Part shown: positions 49,797 to 57,931 of the stretch, piece after piece | Layout: each line of letters opens with the position of its first letter | Position numbering within the stretch: the first letter of the stretch is position 1 | Translations under genes and position numbers: made by a program | The notes under the pieces: generated by a model | Told to the model about the DNA's origin: nothing | Seen by the model: the letters and a program-made list of their open reading frames with translations, nothing else | Databases searched by the model: none | Assembly (NCBI GenBank): GCA_951812305.1 | Contig: CATOSB010000002.1 | Span: 806,001-870,000, forward strand | Direction: 5' to 3' | Source of the DNA: an uncultured Paracoccaceae bacterium | GTDB taxonomy: Bacteria > Pseudomonadota > Alphaproteobacteria > Rhodobacterales > Rhodobacteraceae | Length of the DNA: 64,000 bases

Positions 49797-50126
49797 ATGA
49801 TCAAACCCATCCTGCCGTTCCGCGCTGTTGTGCCGGGGTCGGCCTATCCGACAGATTTCACCCCAGAGAGCGAATTCGAAGCGGATTCGGTCGAGGCAAA
49901 AGCAGCCTTTGAACTGGGTTGTTTGCGTGATGAGGATCGAGCGGCGGTAAGCGCGGCGCTCGGTTTGGACGAAGGCCAAACCGGCACCGCCGCTGAAAAC
50001 ACCGCTGCAAAAAAGGCCGCTTCCAAAAACACCGCTGCAAAAAAGGCCGCTGCTGAAAAGGCCGCTGCTGAAAAGAAAGCGCAGGGCGCAGCCCCTGAAA
50101 ACAAGGCGGGCGGAGCAAACGACTGA
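49797..50126 (+). CDS. Small structural-module protein with lysine/alanine-rich tail
   Basis: The 109-residue protein has a compact N-terminal 60 residues (MIKPILPFRAVVPGSAYPTD...). Its tail is built from repeats of A-A-K-K-A-A and A-A-E-K, encoded by imperfect 15-27 bp direct repeats, and looks histone H1-like. Similar alanine/lysine-rich proteins follow capsid genes in some phages. Function unknown. Confidence 0.65.
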   Translation: MIKPILPFRAVVPGSAYPTDFTPESEFEADSVEAKAAFELGCLRDEDRAAVSAALGLDEGQTGTAAENTAAKKAASKNTAAKKAAAEKAAAEKKAQGAAPENKAGGAND

Positions 50127-50671
50127 TGCGCCCGTTTCGAGTGGAAGCGCCGCAGGGCGCGTTGGTGCCGGTGGAAGAACTGCGACAGCAGGTCCGTGCG
50201 GATACCGATGAACAGGACAGCTTGATCGAGGCCTATGAACGGTCTGCGGTTGACTTCCTCGATGGCTACACCGGCCGGTTGGGCCGTTGCATCCTGCGCC
50301 AGAAATGGGCGCTTCCACTTATCGGCAATCCCGAAGCGGTGTTCCTGCCGTTTCCCGATTGCCGCGAATTCGCAATCGAACGGCTTGATGACCGGGGTGG
50401 ATGGGCACCAGTGACCGGCGTCACCGTGACCCGGATGGAAGACTATGCGCTTTTGATGGACCTGCCGGGCGACCGGACCGGGCTGCATCTGACATGCCGG
50501 GCCGGCTGGGCAACCGCAGAGGATGTGCCCGACAATCTGAAGCAGGCCGTTCGGCTGCTGGTCGCGCATTGGTTTGACAACCGCGCCGCCGTCACCACCG
50601 GCCAGGCCGCCCATCAGGTGCCTATGGCGGTTGATGCCATGATCGCACCGCTGGTGCATGTGTTCGTCTGA
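50126..50671 (+). CDS. Head-tail connector protein
   Basis: The 181-residue connector is of the gp6/phiE125 gp8-like type, with LRQQVRADTDEQDSLIEAYERSAVDFLDGYTGR at the N-terminus, a strand-rich middle, and DNLKQAVRLLVAHWFDNR near the C-terminus. It would form the ring below the portal. It shares a base with neighbouring start and stop codons on both sides. Confidence 0.85.
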   Translation: MRPFRVEAPQGALVPVEELRQQVRADTDEQDSLIEAYERSAVDFLDGYTGRLGRCILRQKWALPLIGNPEAVFLPFPDCREFAIERLDDRGGWAPVTGVTVTRMEDYALLMDLPGDRTGLHLTCRAGWATAEDVPDNLKQAVRLLVAHWFDNRAAVTTGQAAHQVPMAVDAMIAPLVHVFV

Positions 50672-50985
50672 TGCAATCGGGTGATCTGAAATCGCGTATC
50701 ACCTTTCAACGAAAAGGTGACACACGTTGGGAAAATGTCGCTCCCCGATGGGCAAGGATTGTCTATCTGCGGGGTGATGAAACGGTGATTGCCGGGCGAC
50801 TGACCGGGCGCAACACAGCGGTGATTTCAGTTCGCGCGGATCGGGACACAAAGACTGTTCATACGGCATGGCGGATTAAAGACCGGAATGGTGTCACCTT
50901 CAATATCCGCTCGATCATCCCGTCCGGGGATGGCGCATGGATTGATTTCACCTGCGAAACCGACGGTCCGACCCGATGCGCGTGA
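50671..50985 (+). CDS. Head-tail joining (closure) protein
   Basis: The 104-residue protein has the phage head-tail joining pattern: GDLKSRITFQRKGD, W-x-x-V-A-P-R-W-A-R, RADRDTKTVHTAWRIKDRNGVTFNIRSI. This corresponds to SPP1 gp16-like stoppers. It overlaps the next gene by 10 bp. Confidence 0.87.
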   Translation: MQSGDLKSRITFQRKGDTRWENVAPRWARIVYLRGDETVIAGRLTGRNTAVISVRADRDTKTVHTAWRIKDRNGVTFNIRSIIPSGDGAWIDFTCETDGPTRCA

Positions 50986-51419
50986 CGGGCATTCAAAGGG
51001 CGCGGCGGAAGTCGGCTTCGCGGGTCAAGGCGCTGGATGCCAATGTGGCGAAGGCAATTTCCGAAACGGTTGATGAGGTCCATCAGGCTGGCCGTGAGAA
51101 TATCGACGCCATGACGGCAAAGCGATCCGGTCGTTTGAAGCGGTGGTATCGCAAGTCGATCCGCTCAAAAGGTGCGCGGGGTCTGGTTGGATATCTGACC
51201 CGCAAGGCGCGCGGCAAGGACGGGGCGTTCTACGCCCGCTTTGTGCATGACGGCACATCGAAAATGAAGGCGCGGCCTTTCCACGACCATGCGGTCCTGG
51301 AGGTCGAAGGCAAACATGCCGGTCGGATGCGGGCGGCTTTAGCGCGTGCGCTGTCAGGCAAAGCCGCGCCCGGTGCGCTGGCAAGAACAGGCGGCGGAAA
51401 GGAGGGGAATGTAAAATGA
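50976..51419 (+). CDS. HK97 gp10-like tail completion protein
   Basis: The 147-residue basic protein has features of the HK97 gp10 family: helical N-terminus, AKRSGRLKRWYRKSIRSKG, GFYARFVHDGT-like AFYARFVHDGTSKMKARPFHDHA. It takes part in joining tail to head. Confidence 0.85.
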   Translation: MRVTGIQRARRKSASRVKALDANVAKAISETVDEVHQAGRENIDAMTAKRSGRLKRWYRKSIRSKGARGLVGYLTRKARGKDGAFYARFVHDGTSKMKARPFHDHAVLEVEGKHAGRMRAALARALSGKAAPGALARTGGGKEGNVK

Positions 51420-51868
51420 CGGTCCAGAAAAGATGGGAATTGCAGGAAGCGTTGGTTGCGCGTCTTGTGGCGGAACTGGCGGGCCATGGGGTTTCTTCCG
51501 AAACTCACGAAGAGTTAACGGACGATGTGCCTGTGGTGACGGACGTGACCGAGTGTGATTATCAGCTTTTTGTCCGGTTGGACGGTTTTGGCGTCCTTCA
51601 TGGCGGCGGCGGTGCGGGCCACATCGACCGTCACACATTCATGGCGCATGTCTTTTGCGTCGACACGGCATCAGACAGCGACATCATTGTTGATGGAGCC
51701 AAAAAGGTCGCGCGCATTCAGGCCCTTGTGGTCTCTGCGCTCGATTGCTGGGAACCGCTGTGTGGCGCAAGCGGTATCGAACACATCACCAGCAACGATG
51801 CGCCGGATGAAGACCCCGCGATACATCACGGGGTCAGTCGTTTTAAAGTCATGATCCACGGAGGTTAG
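51416..51868 (+). CDS. Tail terminator-like protein (DUF3168-like)
   Basis: This 150-residue protein lies between the gp10-like gene and the major tail protein, the normal place of the tail terminator. It has strands and helices typical of DUF3168 (ALVARLVAELAGHGV, RHTFMAHVFCVDTASDSD). The assignment rests partly on gene order. Confidence 0.75.
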   Translation: MTVQKRWELQEALVARLVAELAGHGVSSETHEELTDDVPVVTDVTECDYQLFVRLDGFGVLHGGGGAGHIDRHTFMAHVFCVDTASDSDIIVDGAKKVARIQALVVSALDCWEPLCGASGIEHITSNDAPDEDPAIHHGVSRFKVMIHGG

Positions 51869-51870
51869 AG

Positions 51871-52290
51871 ATGACTGGAGTAACTGGAGTAAGAGGAAAA
51901 GACGTGCTGATTTCCGTCGATGACGGGTCTGGCACGATGGTGCAAGTCGAATATCAGGGTGATGCAACATACAATTCGGGCAAGTCGCAGAACGTGGTGC
52001 GCGCGAAAAACGGGTCGCTGCCCTATCAGTCGGAAGAGGGCGCGACGATCACGTTCACCTTCAACAAGGTGCGCCCGCTTTCGGCAGGCCAGAATCTGCT
52101 CTATGCGCTGTCTGACAGCAATGAGGCGGTGATGGTCGCATACGACAATAATGCCAAGGGGGGGCACAAAATTGCTGGCTGTGCCCAAATTACGATCTCG
52201 GAAGAAACCGCGGGCACCGATGGCATCATCGCGGTCAACGTGTCCATGGCCTTCGCTGGCGATGATCCTGAGCGGACTGTGAACCCCTGA
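51871..52290 (+). CDS. Major tail tube protein
   Basis: The 139-residue protein resembles TP901-1-type major tail proteins (GKDVLISVDDGSGTMVQVEYQGDATY...EETAGTDGIIAVNVSMAFAGDDPE). It would polymerise into the tube around the tape measure protein. Its stop shares a base with the next ATG. Confidence 0.87.
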   Translation: MTGVTGVRGKDVLISVDDGSGTMVQVEYQGDATYNSGKSQNVVRAKNGSLPYQSEEGATITFTFNKVRPLSAGQNLLYALSDSNEAVMVAYDNNAKGGHKIAGCAQITISEETAGTDGIIAVNVSMAFAGDDPERTVNP

Positions 52291-52661
52291 TGCAGGCGGG
52301 AATGGTCACCGTAACCCTTGGGGGCGCATCCTACGGAATGCGCCCCACCTACGGGGCTATGCGGGATATTGAGGCGCGCACGGGTCTGACCGTGCAGGAG
52401 CTTCTGGAACTGCTGCCCGAAAAGCGTCTTCGGATCGAAGAGGCGGTGTTGATCATCTGGTATGGATGCCAGGCTGCGGGTGAAGCGTTTGACAGCATTG
52501 ATGCCCTTGGCAATGTGATCTTTGCCGAGCGCATTACCTCTGCGGGAATTCGGACGGCCCTGTCACAATTCCTGCTGAATTGCCTCTACGCGCCGAAAGA
52601 GGCGCAGGGAAAGTGGGAGGCCGGGGTGGCCCCGACGATCATGTCGGACGGGACTGGGTAG
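52290..52661 (+). CDS. Tail assembly chaperone (GTA gp10-like)
   Basis: The 123-residue protein resembles the GTA gp10 family: MVTVTLGGASYGMRPTYGAMRDIEARTG, EAVLIIWYGCQAAG, and an AGIRTALSQFLLNCLY segment. It lies between the tail tube and tape measure genes, as lambda gpG does. A GGGAAAG heptamer in frame at 52607-52613 would permit a -1 shift into the following frame to make a longer G-T-like protein. Confidence 0.82.
   Translation: MQAGMVTVTLGGASYGMRPTYGAMRDIEARTGLTVQELLELLPEKRLRIEEAVLIIWYGCQAAGEAFDSIDALGNVIFAERITSAGIRTALSQFLLNCLYAPKEAQGKWEAGVAPTIMSDGTG
52607..52613 (+). other. Predicted -1 ribosomal frameshift site (GGGAAAG)
   Basis: Read in the chaperone frame this is G-GGA-AAG, exactly the X-XXY-YYZ arrangement and the same heptamer as the lambda G-T site. 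A -1 slip leads into the open frame that continues to 52795. The codons after the site are GC-rich and could form a stimulatory structure. Confidence 0.65.
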
Positions 52662-52795
52662 AAGAAACCTACGCCTTTGCAACGGTCCATCTCGGCTGGT
52701 CCCCAACCGAATTCCGGGCGGCATCCCCGCAGGAATTCTGGCCTTCACTGAAGGCGTTTGAAAAGAAAGTGAAAGCGGTCAATGCTAAATCGTGA
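52613..52795 (+). CDS. Downstream chaperone part (T-like), likely made by frameshifting
   Basis: The frame ends DWVEETYAFATVHLGWSPTEFRAASPQEFWPSLKAFEKKV..., resembling small phage tail assembly chaperone domains (TAC type) found before tape measure genes. It has no ATG and no clear ribosome binding site. It can be reached by the -1 shift at 52607 or, less likely, from a GTG at 52613 or a TTG at 52580. It overlaps the tape measure start by 14 bp. Confidence 0.65.
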   Translation: MGGRGGPDDHVGRDWVEETYAFATVHLGWSPTEFRAASPQEFWPSLKAFEKKVKAVNAKS

Positions 52796-55700
52796 CGTGA
52801 TTTTGACGGAATATCGTGCCGATCCGCGCAATTTCCAAAGAGGTGCGCGGATATATGATCAGACGCTGGAGAAACAGCATCGTCTGACCCGTGACCGGCT
52901 TGGCCGTGTTGATGCCCGATGGGAGCGCTCGACCCGGAATATCCTTGCCTCGCGCACCGCGTTGTCCGGTCTGGCAGGCGTTGCAGGCGGCGCTGCTGTT
53001 ATTCAGTTGCGCAGGTATGCAGAACAGTGGCGCGACGTTGAGCGCAGGCTTCAGTCCATTGGGGTCACTGGCGCGGCTGCGCAGCAAAGTCTGGTGGATC
53101 TGGCCATTCGGACCCGCAGTTCCGTTGGGGGAACGGCGGCGGCTGTTCAGCGACTGGCGAAGTCCACAGGTGACGGGATCGAAATTACGACGCGCCGTGT
53201 GGAAACCCTTCAGAAGTTGTTGGCATCTGGTGGGGCCAGCGGTTCTGAGCGCGCATCGGTGTCCCTGCAGTTGGGGCAAGCGCTTCAATCCGGCGTTCTG
53301 TCCGGTGACGAATTCCGCTCGATCCGGGAAAACGCGCCTGTTGAGTTCCTTGATGCTTTGGCAAAGGCCGCTGGTGTTACCCGCGCCGAACTAAAGAAGT
53401 TCGCGGAAGATCAGAAGCTGACCAGTGCGATTGTGCTGGAAGCCCTGGATAACCTTGCATCGACCGCTGATGCAAAATTCGGTGCGTTGGCGGTGTCTGG
53501 CGAAGAGGCCTTCACCGTTCTGACCGCTGGTCTGGTGGCCTATGCGGGCAAGGTTGACGAAACCCTTGGCGCGACTGCCGCCGTCAACGGGGCTATCGCC
53601 TCCCTTGGCGAATACATGGCCGGGGTTGGCGAGGGCGCAGAAACGATGGCGCGGGCCATAAAGGTTATCGGGGTTGTTTCTCTGGCGACAGCGGGCAGTC
53701 GTCGCTTGGGTGCGCTTGGCAGTGCCATACAGAAAACAACCGTTGCGCTCAGGGCAGATGTTGCTGCCACAAGGCAACAGCTTGCTGCATCCCGTGAACT
53801 CCTGGCGCAACGACGTTTGGAAAAGGTTGCCGCAGATGAGCGTTTGCGCGTCGCTCAAGCGGACATTCGCCAGCGTGCGTTACAGGGCAATGTCACCAAA
53901 GCATCGCGCCTGGAACTGGAGCGCGCAACCCGCGCTCACACAAAGGCAGTTAACGCCCTGACCGGCGCACAAACCCGCGCACTTGCATCGACGCGCGCGC
54001 TGACGGCAGCACAAAAGGCTGCGGCAGTTACAACACGCGCCTGGACTGCGACAATGCGCGTCGCGAGCGGGGTGATGGCGTTCTTTGGCGGACCAGTAGG
54101 TCTGGCCATCACTGGGCTTACTTTGTTTGTTGGAATTATGAGCCAACTCAAAACACCTGTAGACCGCGCCAGAGACAGCTTTGAAAATCTGTCCGAAACA
54201 ATTGGTCAACTGGAAAAAGTAAACTCGGACCTGTTGACCGATTATGACAAACTGGAGCAGGCGCAAAAACGATTGGCTGCTGCCACCCGCGCAGGTGGGG
54301 AGGCCGCCAGGACTGCTGCACAGGACGATGTAAACAGCATCCAAACCCGCATCGAAGCCAACGAAAAACTACGCGCGGCAAAGGCACTGCTTGCTCAATC
54401 TGAATTGGTCGACGCGCGAAATAATCTTGCCGCCTTGAGGCGCATCGAGCAGGGAGGCGCACTGCATCAATTGAGACTAGAAAACTTCCGGGAGCAAGCG
54501 ACCTCCAGAGGGGCAGGTCGTGCATGGAATACACCCAGCTTTGACAGTATCAAAGTGCCGCAGGAGAGAGTGGAAGAACTTACCGATGCTAATTATGAAC
54601 TTGCAGCAGCTGCGCGCGCGGCCGGAAAAGAGTTAACGGCGCAAGAGCAGGCAATTTTGGATAATCGTGACGCTGTATTGGAAGCCGAGGTCCAGGTCCT
54701 TAATTTTGAGGCTGCTGTAAGAATCCTAACACAGGCAGTTCCGGCGCTGTCTACGAATTTGGATGAAGCGGCTAAGTTGGCGGAGAAGTTGGCGAAGAGT
54801 GCTGCCGCTGCTCAGGCCGGAATTGCAGGACTTATCGCGGCCATCCCACATCTACGCGAGGCGGCAAGGGTACAGGAGGCCTTGACCCAGGCAGCGTCTG
54901 ATCGCGACGCCGCATTGGCTCATGCAAACCTGTTGCCATCCGGTGAACGTGAGGAGGCGATAGCGCGGGCAAACGAACTCTACGCACTGGCCACTGATGA
55001 AATTGATGGCACGGCGGACGCAATGCGGGACGCTGACAAGGCCTTTGAAGCCTTCACCGACCGTGCACACCTCAACAGCCTGTCTGCCCAGGAACAAGCC
55101 GTTGCCCGCCAAACGCGGGAATATGATGCGCTGCGCGAACAGTTGGAGGCCACCGGGGCAAGCCAGGAGCGTCTGGCAGAAGCCGAAGCCGCGCACCGGC
55201 AGAGCCTTGCGAACATCGATGAGCGATTTGCCACTCATGGCGGGGGCGGTGGTTCAGCTTCCAGCGCGGATCGAGATGCCGAACGCAACCTGGCGGCGGC
55301 GCGTGAATTGCTGGTCGAGAATGGTCAAAAGGCGCTCTACATCGAACAGGAGTTGAATGCCGAACGGGAACGCCTGCGCGAGTTGCTGCCTGCGCTGATC
55401 GAAATGGGTCTGTCCCGCGCAGATGCTGAAGCTGTGTTGAACGCCGAACTGGAGCGCACCGAAGATCGACTGAACCGTGTCCAGACGGCCAGCGAACGGG
55501 CGGCTGAGGCCTTCGCAAAGGGCGTTTTGCAGGACATCCGTGCCGCAGAAGACCTGAATGATGCGCTGGACAAAATTTCAAAACGCTTGCTGGATCTGGC
55601 CTTCGATCGGGCGTTTGATTTGCTGGCGGAGCAATTCGCGCGTATCGGCGAGGGCACTGGGCAGGGCGGCGGGTTTCTTGGGAATATCTTTTCCGGACTG

Positions 55701-56114
55701 TTTGGCGGCGGTGTCGAGGCTGCGACCGGGGGGCTTGTTCATGGCCCGGGCACATCCACATCCGACAGCATTCCCGCGTGGTTGTCCGATGGTGAATTCG
55801 TCATTCGGGCCGCGTCCGTCACGCCTGAAACCCTGCCTATGCTCGACGCAATCAACCGTGGCGCGGTTGTGCCCAGGTTTGCTGGCGGCGGACAGGTTGG
55901 TCGCGGCGCATCCTCGGCAACCGCCGGTGCTTTGGTGAACGTCACCATCCACAATCATGTGAGCAATGCACGGATCGAGACAAAGCCATCGCAAGATGGG
56001 CGGGGCCTCGATGTCATGGTGCATGATGTTGTCAATGACGGTATTCTGGGCGGAAAATACAGCAAGTCACTTGGTCAAAAATTTGGCCTGCGACCAAACG
56101 CGAAAGGCACATGA
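52782..56114 (+). CDS. Tail tape measure protein
   Basis: The 1110-residue protein has a tape-measure domain at about 60-260 (RRLQSIGVTGAAAQQSLVDL, GVLSGDEFRSIRENAPVEFLDALAKAAGV), a hydrophobic segment near 425-450 (VMAFFGGPVGLAITGLTLFVGIM), long coiled-coil regions, and the C-terminal GLVHGPGTSTSDSIPAWLSDGEFVIRA motif. It sets tail length. At roughly 0.15 nm per residue, a tail around 160 nm would be expected. Confidence 0.93.
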   Translation: MLNRDVILTEYRADPRNFQRGARIYDQTLEKQHRLTRDRLGRVDARWERSTRNILASRTALSGLAGVAGGAAVIQLRRYAEQWRDVERRLQSIGVTGAAAQQSLVDLAIRTRSSVGGTAAAVQRLAKSTGDGIEITTRRVETLQKLLASGGASGSERASVSLQLGQALQSGVLSGDEFRSIRENAPVEFLDALAKAAGVTRAELKKFAEDQKLTSAIVLEALDNLASTADAKFGALAVSGEEAFTVLTAGLVAYAGKVDETLGATAAVNGAIASLGEYMAGVGEGAETMARAIKVIGVVSLATAGSRRLGALGSAIQKTTVALRADVAATRQQLAASRELLAQRRLEKVAADERLRVAQADIRQRALQGNVTKASRLELERATRAHTKAVNALTGAQTRALASTRALTAAQKAAAVTTRAWTATMRVASGVMAFFGGPVGLAITGLTLFVGIMSQLKTPVDRARDSFENLSETIGQLEKVNSDLLTDYDKLEQAQKRLAAATRAGGEAARTAAQDDVNSIQTRIEANEKLRAAKALLAQSELVDARNNLAALRRIEQGGALHQLRLENFREQATSRGAGRAWNTPSFDSIKVPQERVEELTDANYELAAAARAAGKELTAQEQAILDNRDAVLEAEVQVLNFEAAVRILTQAVPALSTNLDEAAKLAEKLAKSAAAAQAGIAGLIAAIPHLREAARVQEALTQAASDRDAALAHANLLPSGEREEAIARANELYALATDEIDGTADAMRDADKAFEAFTDRAHLNSLSAQEQAVARQTREYDALREQLEATGASQERLAEAEAAHRQSLANIDERFATHGGGGGSASSADRDAERNLAAARELLVENGQKALYIEQELNAERERLRELLPALIEMGLSRADAEAVLNAELERTEDRLNRVQTASERAAEAFAKGVLQDIRAAEDLNDALDKISKRLLDLAFDRAFDLLAEQFARIGEGTGQGGGFLGNIFSGLFGGGVEAATGGLVHGPGTSTSDSIPAWLSDGEFVIRAASVTPETLPMLDAINRGAVVPRFAGGGQVGRGASSATAGALVNVTIHNHVSNARIETKPSQDGRGLDVMVHDVVNDGILGGKYSKSLGQKFGLRPNAKGT

Positions 56115-56476
56115 TGATCCATTGGCCGGAATTCATGCCACCGCCCGTGTATGACCAGATCAGCGTTGGCGCGCCCGTGGGGGCCGTGCTGCGGACGGAT
56201 ATGGAAGCGGGGCCAGCGAAACAGCGTCGCCGGTTTACCGCCGCGCCGCGCCCGGTGTTGCTGGTTTTCGAGCCTGTGAGCGAAAAAGGCATCTCGGATT
56301 TCGACCGCTTCTTTGTCGAGGACATCCAGTCGGGCGCATTGGGATTTCAGATGAAACACCCCATTACGGATGATCTGCGTATGTTTCGTTTTGTTGGCGG
56401 CGATGAACCCTGGCATGTCGCGCCGATTGGCAAAGATGCCTTTCGGATCAGCGTATCATTGGAGTTGTTGCCATGA
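56111..56476 (+). CDS. Minor tail protein (lambda gpM position)
   Basis: This 121-residue protein follows the tape measure gene with an ATGA overlap. It has strand-rich segments (RPVLLVFEPVSEKGISDFDRFF, LRMFRFVGGDEPWHVAPIG). The assignment to a gpM-like distal tail role rests mainly on gene order. Confidence 0.7.
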   Translation: MMIHWPEFMPPPVYDQISVGAPVGAVLRTDMEAGPAKQRRRFTAAPRPVLLVFEPVSEKGISDFDRFFVEDIQSGALGFQMKHPITDDLRMFRFVGGDEPWHVAPIGKDAFRISVSLELLP

Positions 56477-56946
56477 GATCGACCTTAAGCACCCAGATGC
56501 TGTCGGCCATGCATGCCGAAAGTTCCGGTGAAGTTGTTTTGCCCCTGGTGAAACTGACGCAGGACGGCTGGGATCAGAGCATCTGCATCGTGCCGAACTG
56601 GGAGCCGGTTGCGCATCTGGGTGAAACTTACCTGCCTTTGGCCTTCCGGATCGGGTTGCCGGATGAAGAGGCCGAAGGCGTTCCTGTGCTGAACTGGGTG
56701 GCTGACAACGTCGACCGTCGCCTGGTCGAGGCGCTGCGCACGGTGACCGGTGCGGTGTCGGCGCGTATCGTCTGGGTGCTGGCGTCCAGCCCGGATCACA
56801 TCGAGGTAGGGCCGCTGGAAATGGAAATGCGGGCTGTGCAATACAACGCGCAACAGATCAGCGGCACACTGGGCGTCGAGCCAATCCTGGAAGCACAGTT
56901 CGGGCATCTGGTTATGAACCCAAAGAACACCCCGGCGCTGTTCTAA
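56473..56946 (+). CDS. DUF1833-type tail protein (lambda gpL position)
   Basis: The 157-residue protein resembles DUF1833 family members found between minor tail and NlpC/P60 genes: GEVVLPLVKLTQDGWDQSICIVPN, FRIGLPDEEAEGVPVLNWVADNVDRRLVEALRT. It is probably part of the tail tip. A reverse-strand gene follows immediately, its stop overlapping by 4 bp. Confidence 0.78.
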   Translation: MRSTLSTQMLSAMHAESSGEVVLPLVKLTQDGWDQSICIVPNWEPVAHLGETYLPLAFRIGLPDEEAEGVPVLNWVADNVDRRLVEALRTVTGAVSARIVWVLASSPDHIEVGPLEMEMRAVQYNAQQISGTLGVEPILEAQFGHLVMNPKNTPALF

Positions 56947-57404
56947 ATCGTATGGATATCGGAAGATGTGATTTGAACAGCTGCAAGCGGTGGGATCAAC
57001 GACGCTTTGTGCGCAATTTTTGTCAAACGGTCGGAATTTGCCTTCTGCACGGTGAACACAAGGTCAACGTTGGTTTGTCCACCAGATATGACCACATAGC
57101 CGTGGCAGGCATGACCGGTATCGATGGTTGGCGGAAAAAACCTGTCAATTCCGATGGTTTTTTCGCGATTGGAAATGCAGCTCTCGACATAATCATCCAA
57201 ACTTTCCGAACGGGCATTGGAAGGCCCATATCCCATGGTGGCCCGACGGTCTCTGAGTTGAATATCGTTAACGATAAGCTGCTGGTCTTTCAGGTTTTCT
57301 ACGCGAAAAAAGACAACTGTGTCGCTTCGCACATTCAGGGATGCGAGGGTTGAAATCCTGACAGGTAGATTTGGGCTATCGCTCTTTTTGACGGTTCTGA
57401 ACAT
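56943..57404 (-). CDS. Reverse-strand moron gene inside the tail operon, unknown function
   Basis: The 153-residue protein (MFRTVKKSDSPNLPVRISTL...) is encoded against the tail genes. It has strand-rich segments (TVVFFRVENLKDQQLIVNDIQLRDRRA, ACHGYVVISGGQTNVDLVFTVQKAN) resembling an immunoglobulin-like or beta-sandwich domain. No signal peptide and no family are recognised. The 146 bp between its start and the NlpC/P60 gene may hold its own promoter. Independent transcription and position are typical of prophage morons that are expressed in the lysogen. Confidence 0.65.
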   Translation of the reverse strand: MFRTVKKSDSPNLPVRISTLASLNVRSDTVVFFRVENLKDQQLIVNDIQLRDRRATMGYGPSNARSESLDDYVESCISNREKTIGIDRFFPPTIDTGHACHGYVVISGGQTNVDLVFTVQKANSDRLTKIAHKASLIPPLAAVQITSSDIHTI

Positions 57405-57550
57405 ATCAAGTCCTTGTCAGGGCGGCGGCAATTGCCGCGATGCATCTGGATATAATTTCCATTCGGCACTTCCCTGTCGCATGGATCGGCGTGACGGCAG
57501 CGGCACCTGTCGTCACGCCAAAAGCGTAACGTAGCGGGCAGTATTTCACA

Positions 57551-57931
57551 ATGTGGACCGATGACTGGGTTGGCCTTCCCTACCGGGAACTTGGCAGGGG
57601 GCCGGAAAGCTATGATTGTCTGGGGCTGTTTGTTGCCCTGCAGCGCGCGCGCCACGGGCGGACTGTCTTTGACCCGATGTGCACCGTGCAGACCGCGATG
57701 CGCAAAGGTTTTGCGGCACATGAGAAGCCCAATTGGCGACGTGTAAACGTGGGCCATCCGGGCTGCGCTATCCTGTTCAAAGTGCGCGGCCTGGAACTGC
57801 ACATTGCCTATGGACTGGATGATCAGCGGATGCTGCATACCGGGCAGGACACGGGCGAAAGCCTGATCGAGACCTATCGCACCGCCGGGTGGGGCGACCG
57901 AATGGAAGGGATTTATGCGTATGCGGGCTGA
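57551..57931 (+). CDS. NlpC/P60-type tail peptidase (lambda gpK-like)
   Basis: The 126-residue cysteine peptidase has the catalytic cysteine in ESYDCLGLFVALQ and the histidine in GLELHIAYGLDD. It lies directly before the J-like tip gene, overlapping it by 17 bp, as gpK does. It probably digests peptidoglycan during entry or matures the tail tip. Confidence 0.87.
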   Translation: MWTDDWVGLPYRELGRGPESYDCLGLFVALQRARHGRTVFDPMCTVQTAMRKGFAAHEKPNWRRVNVGHPGCAILFKVRGLELHIAYGLDDQRMLHTGQDTGESLIETYRTAGWGDRMEGIYAYAG

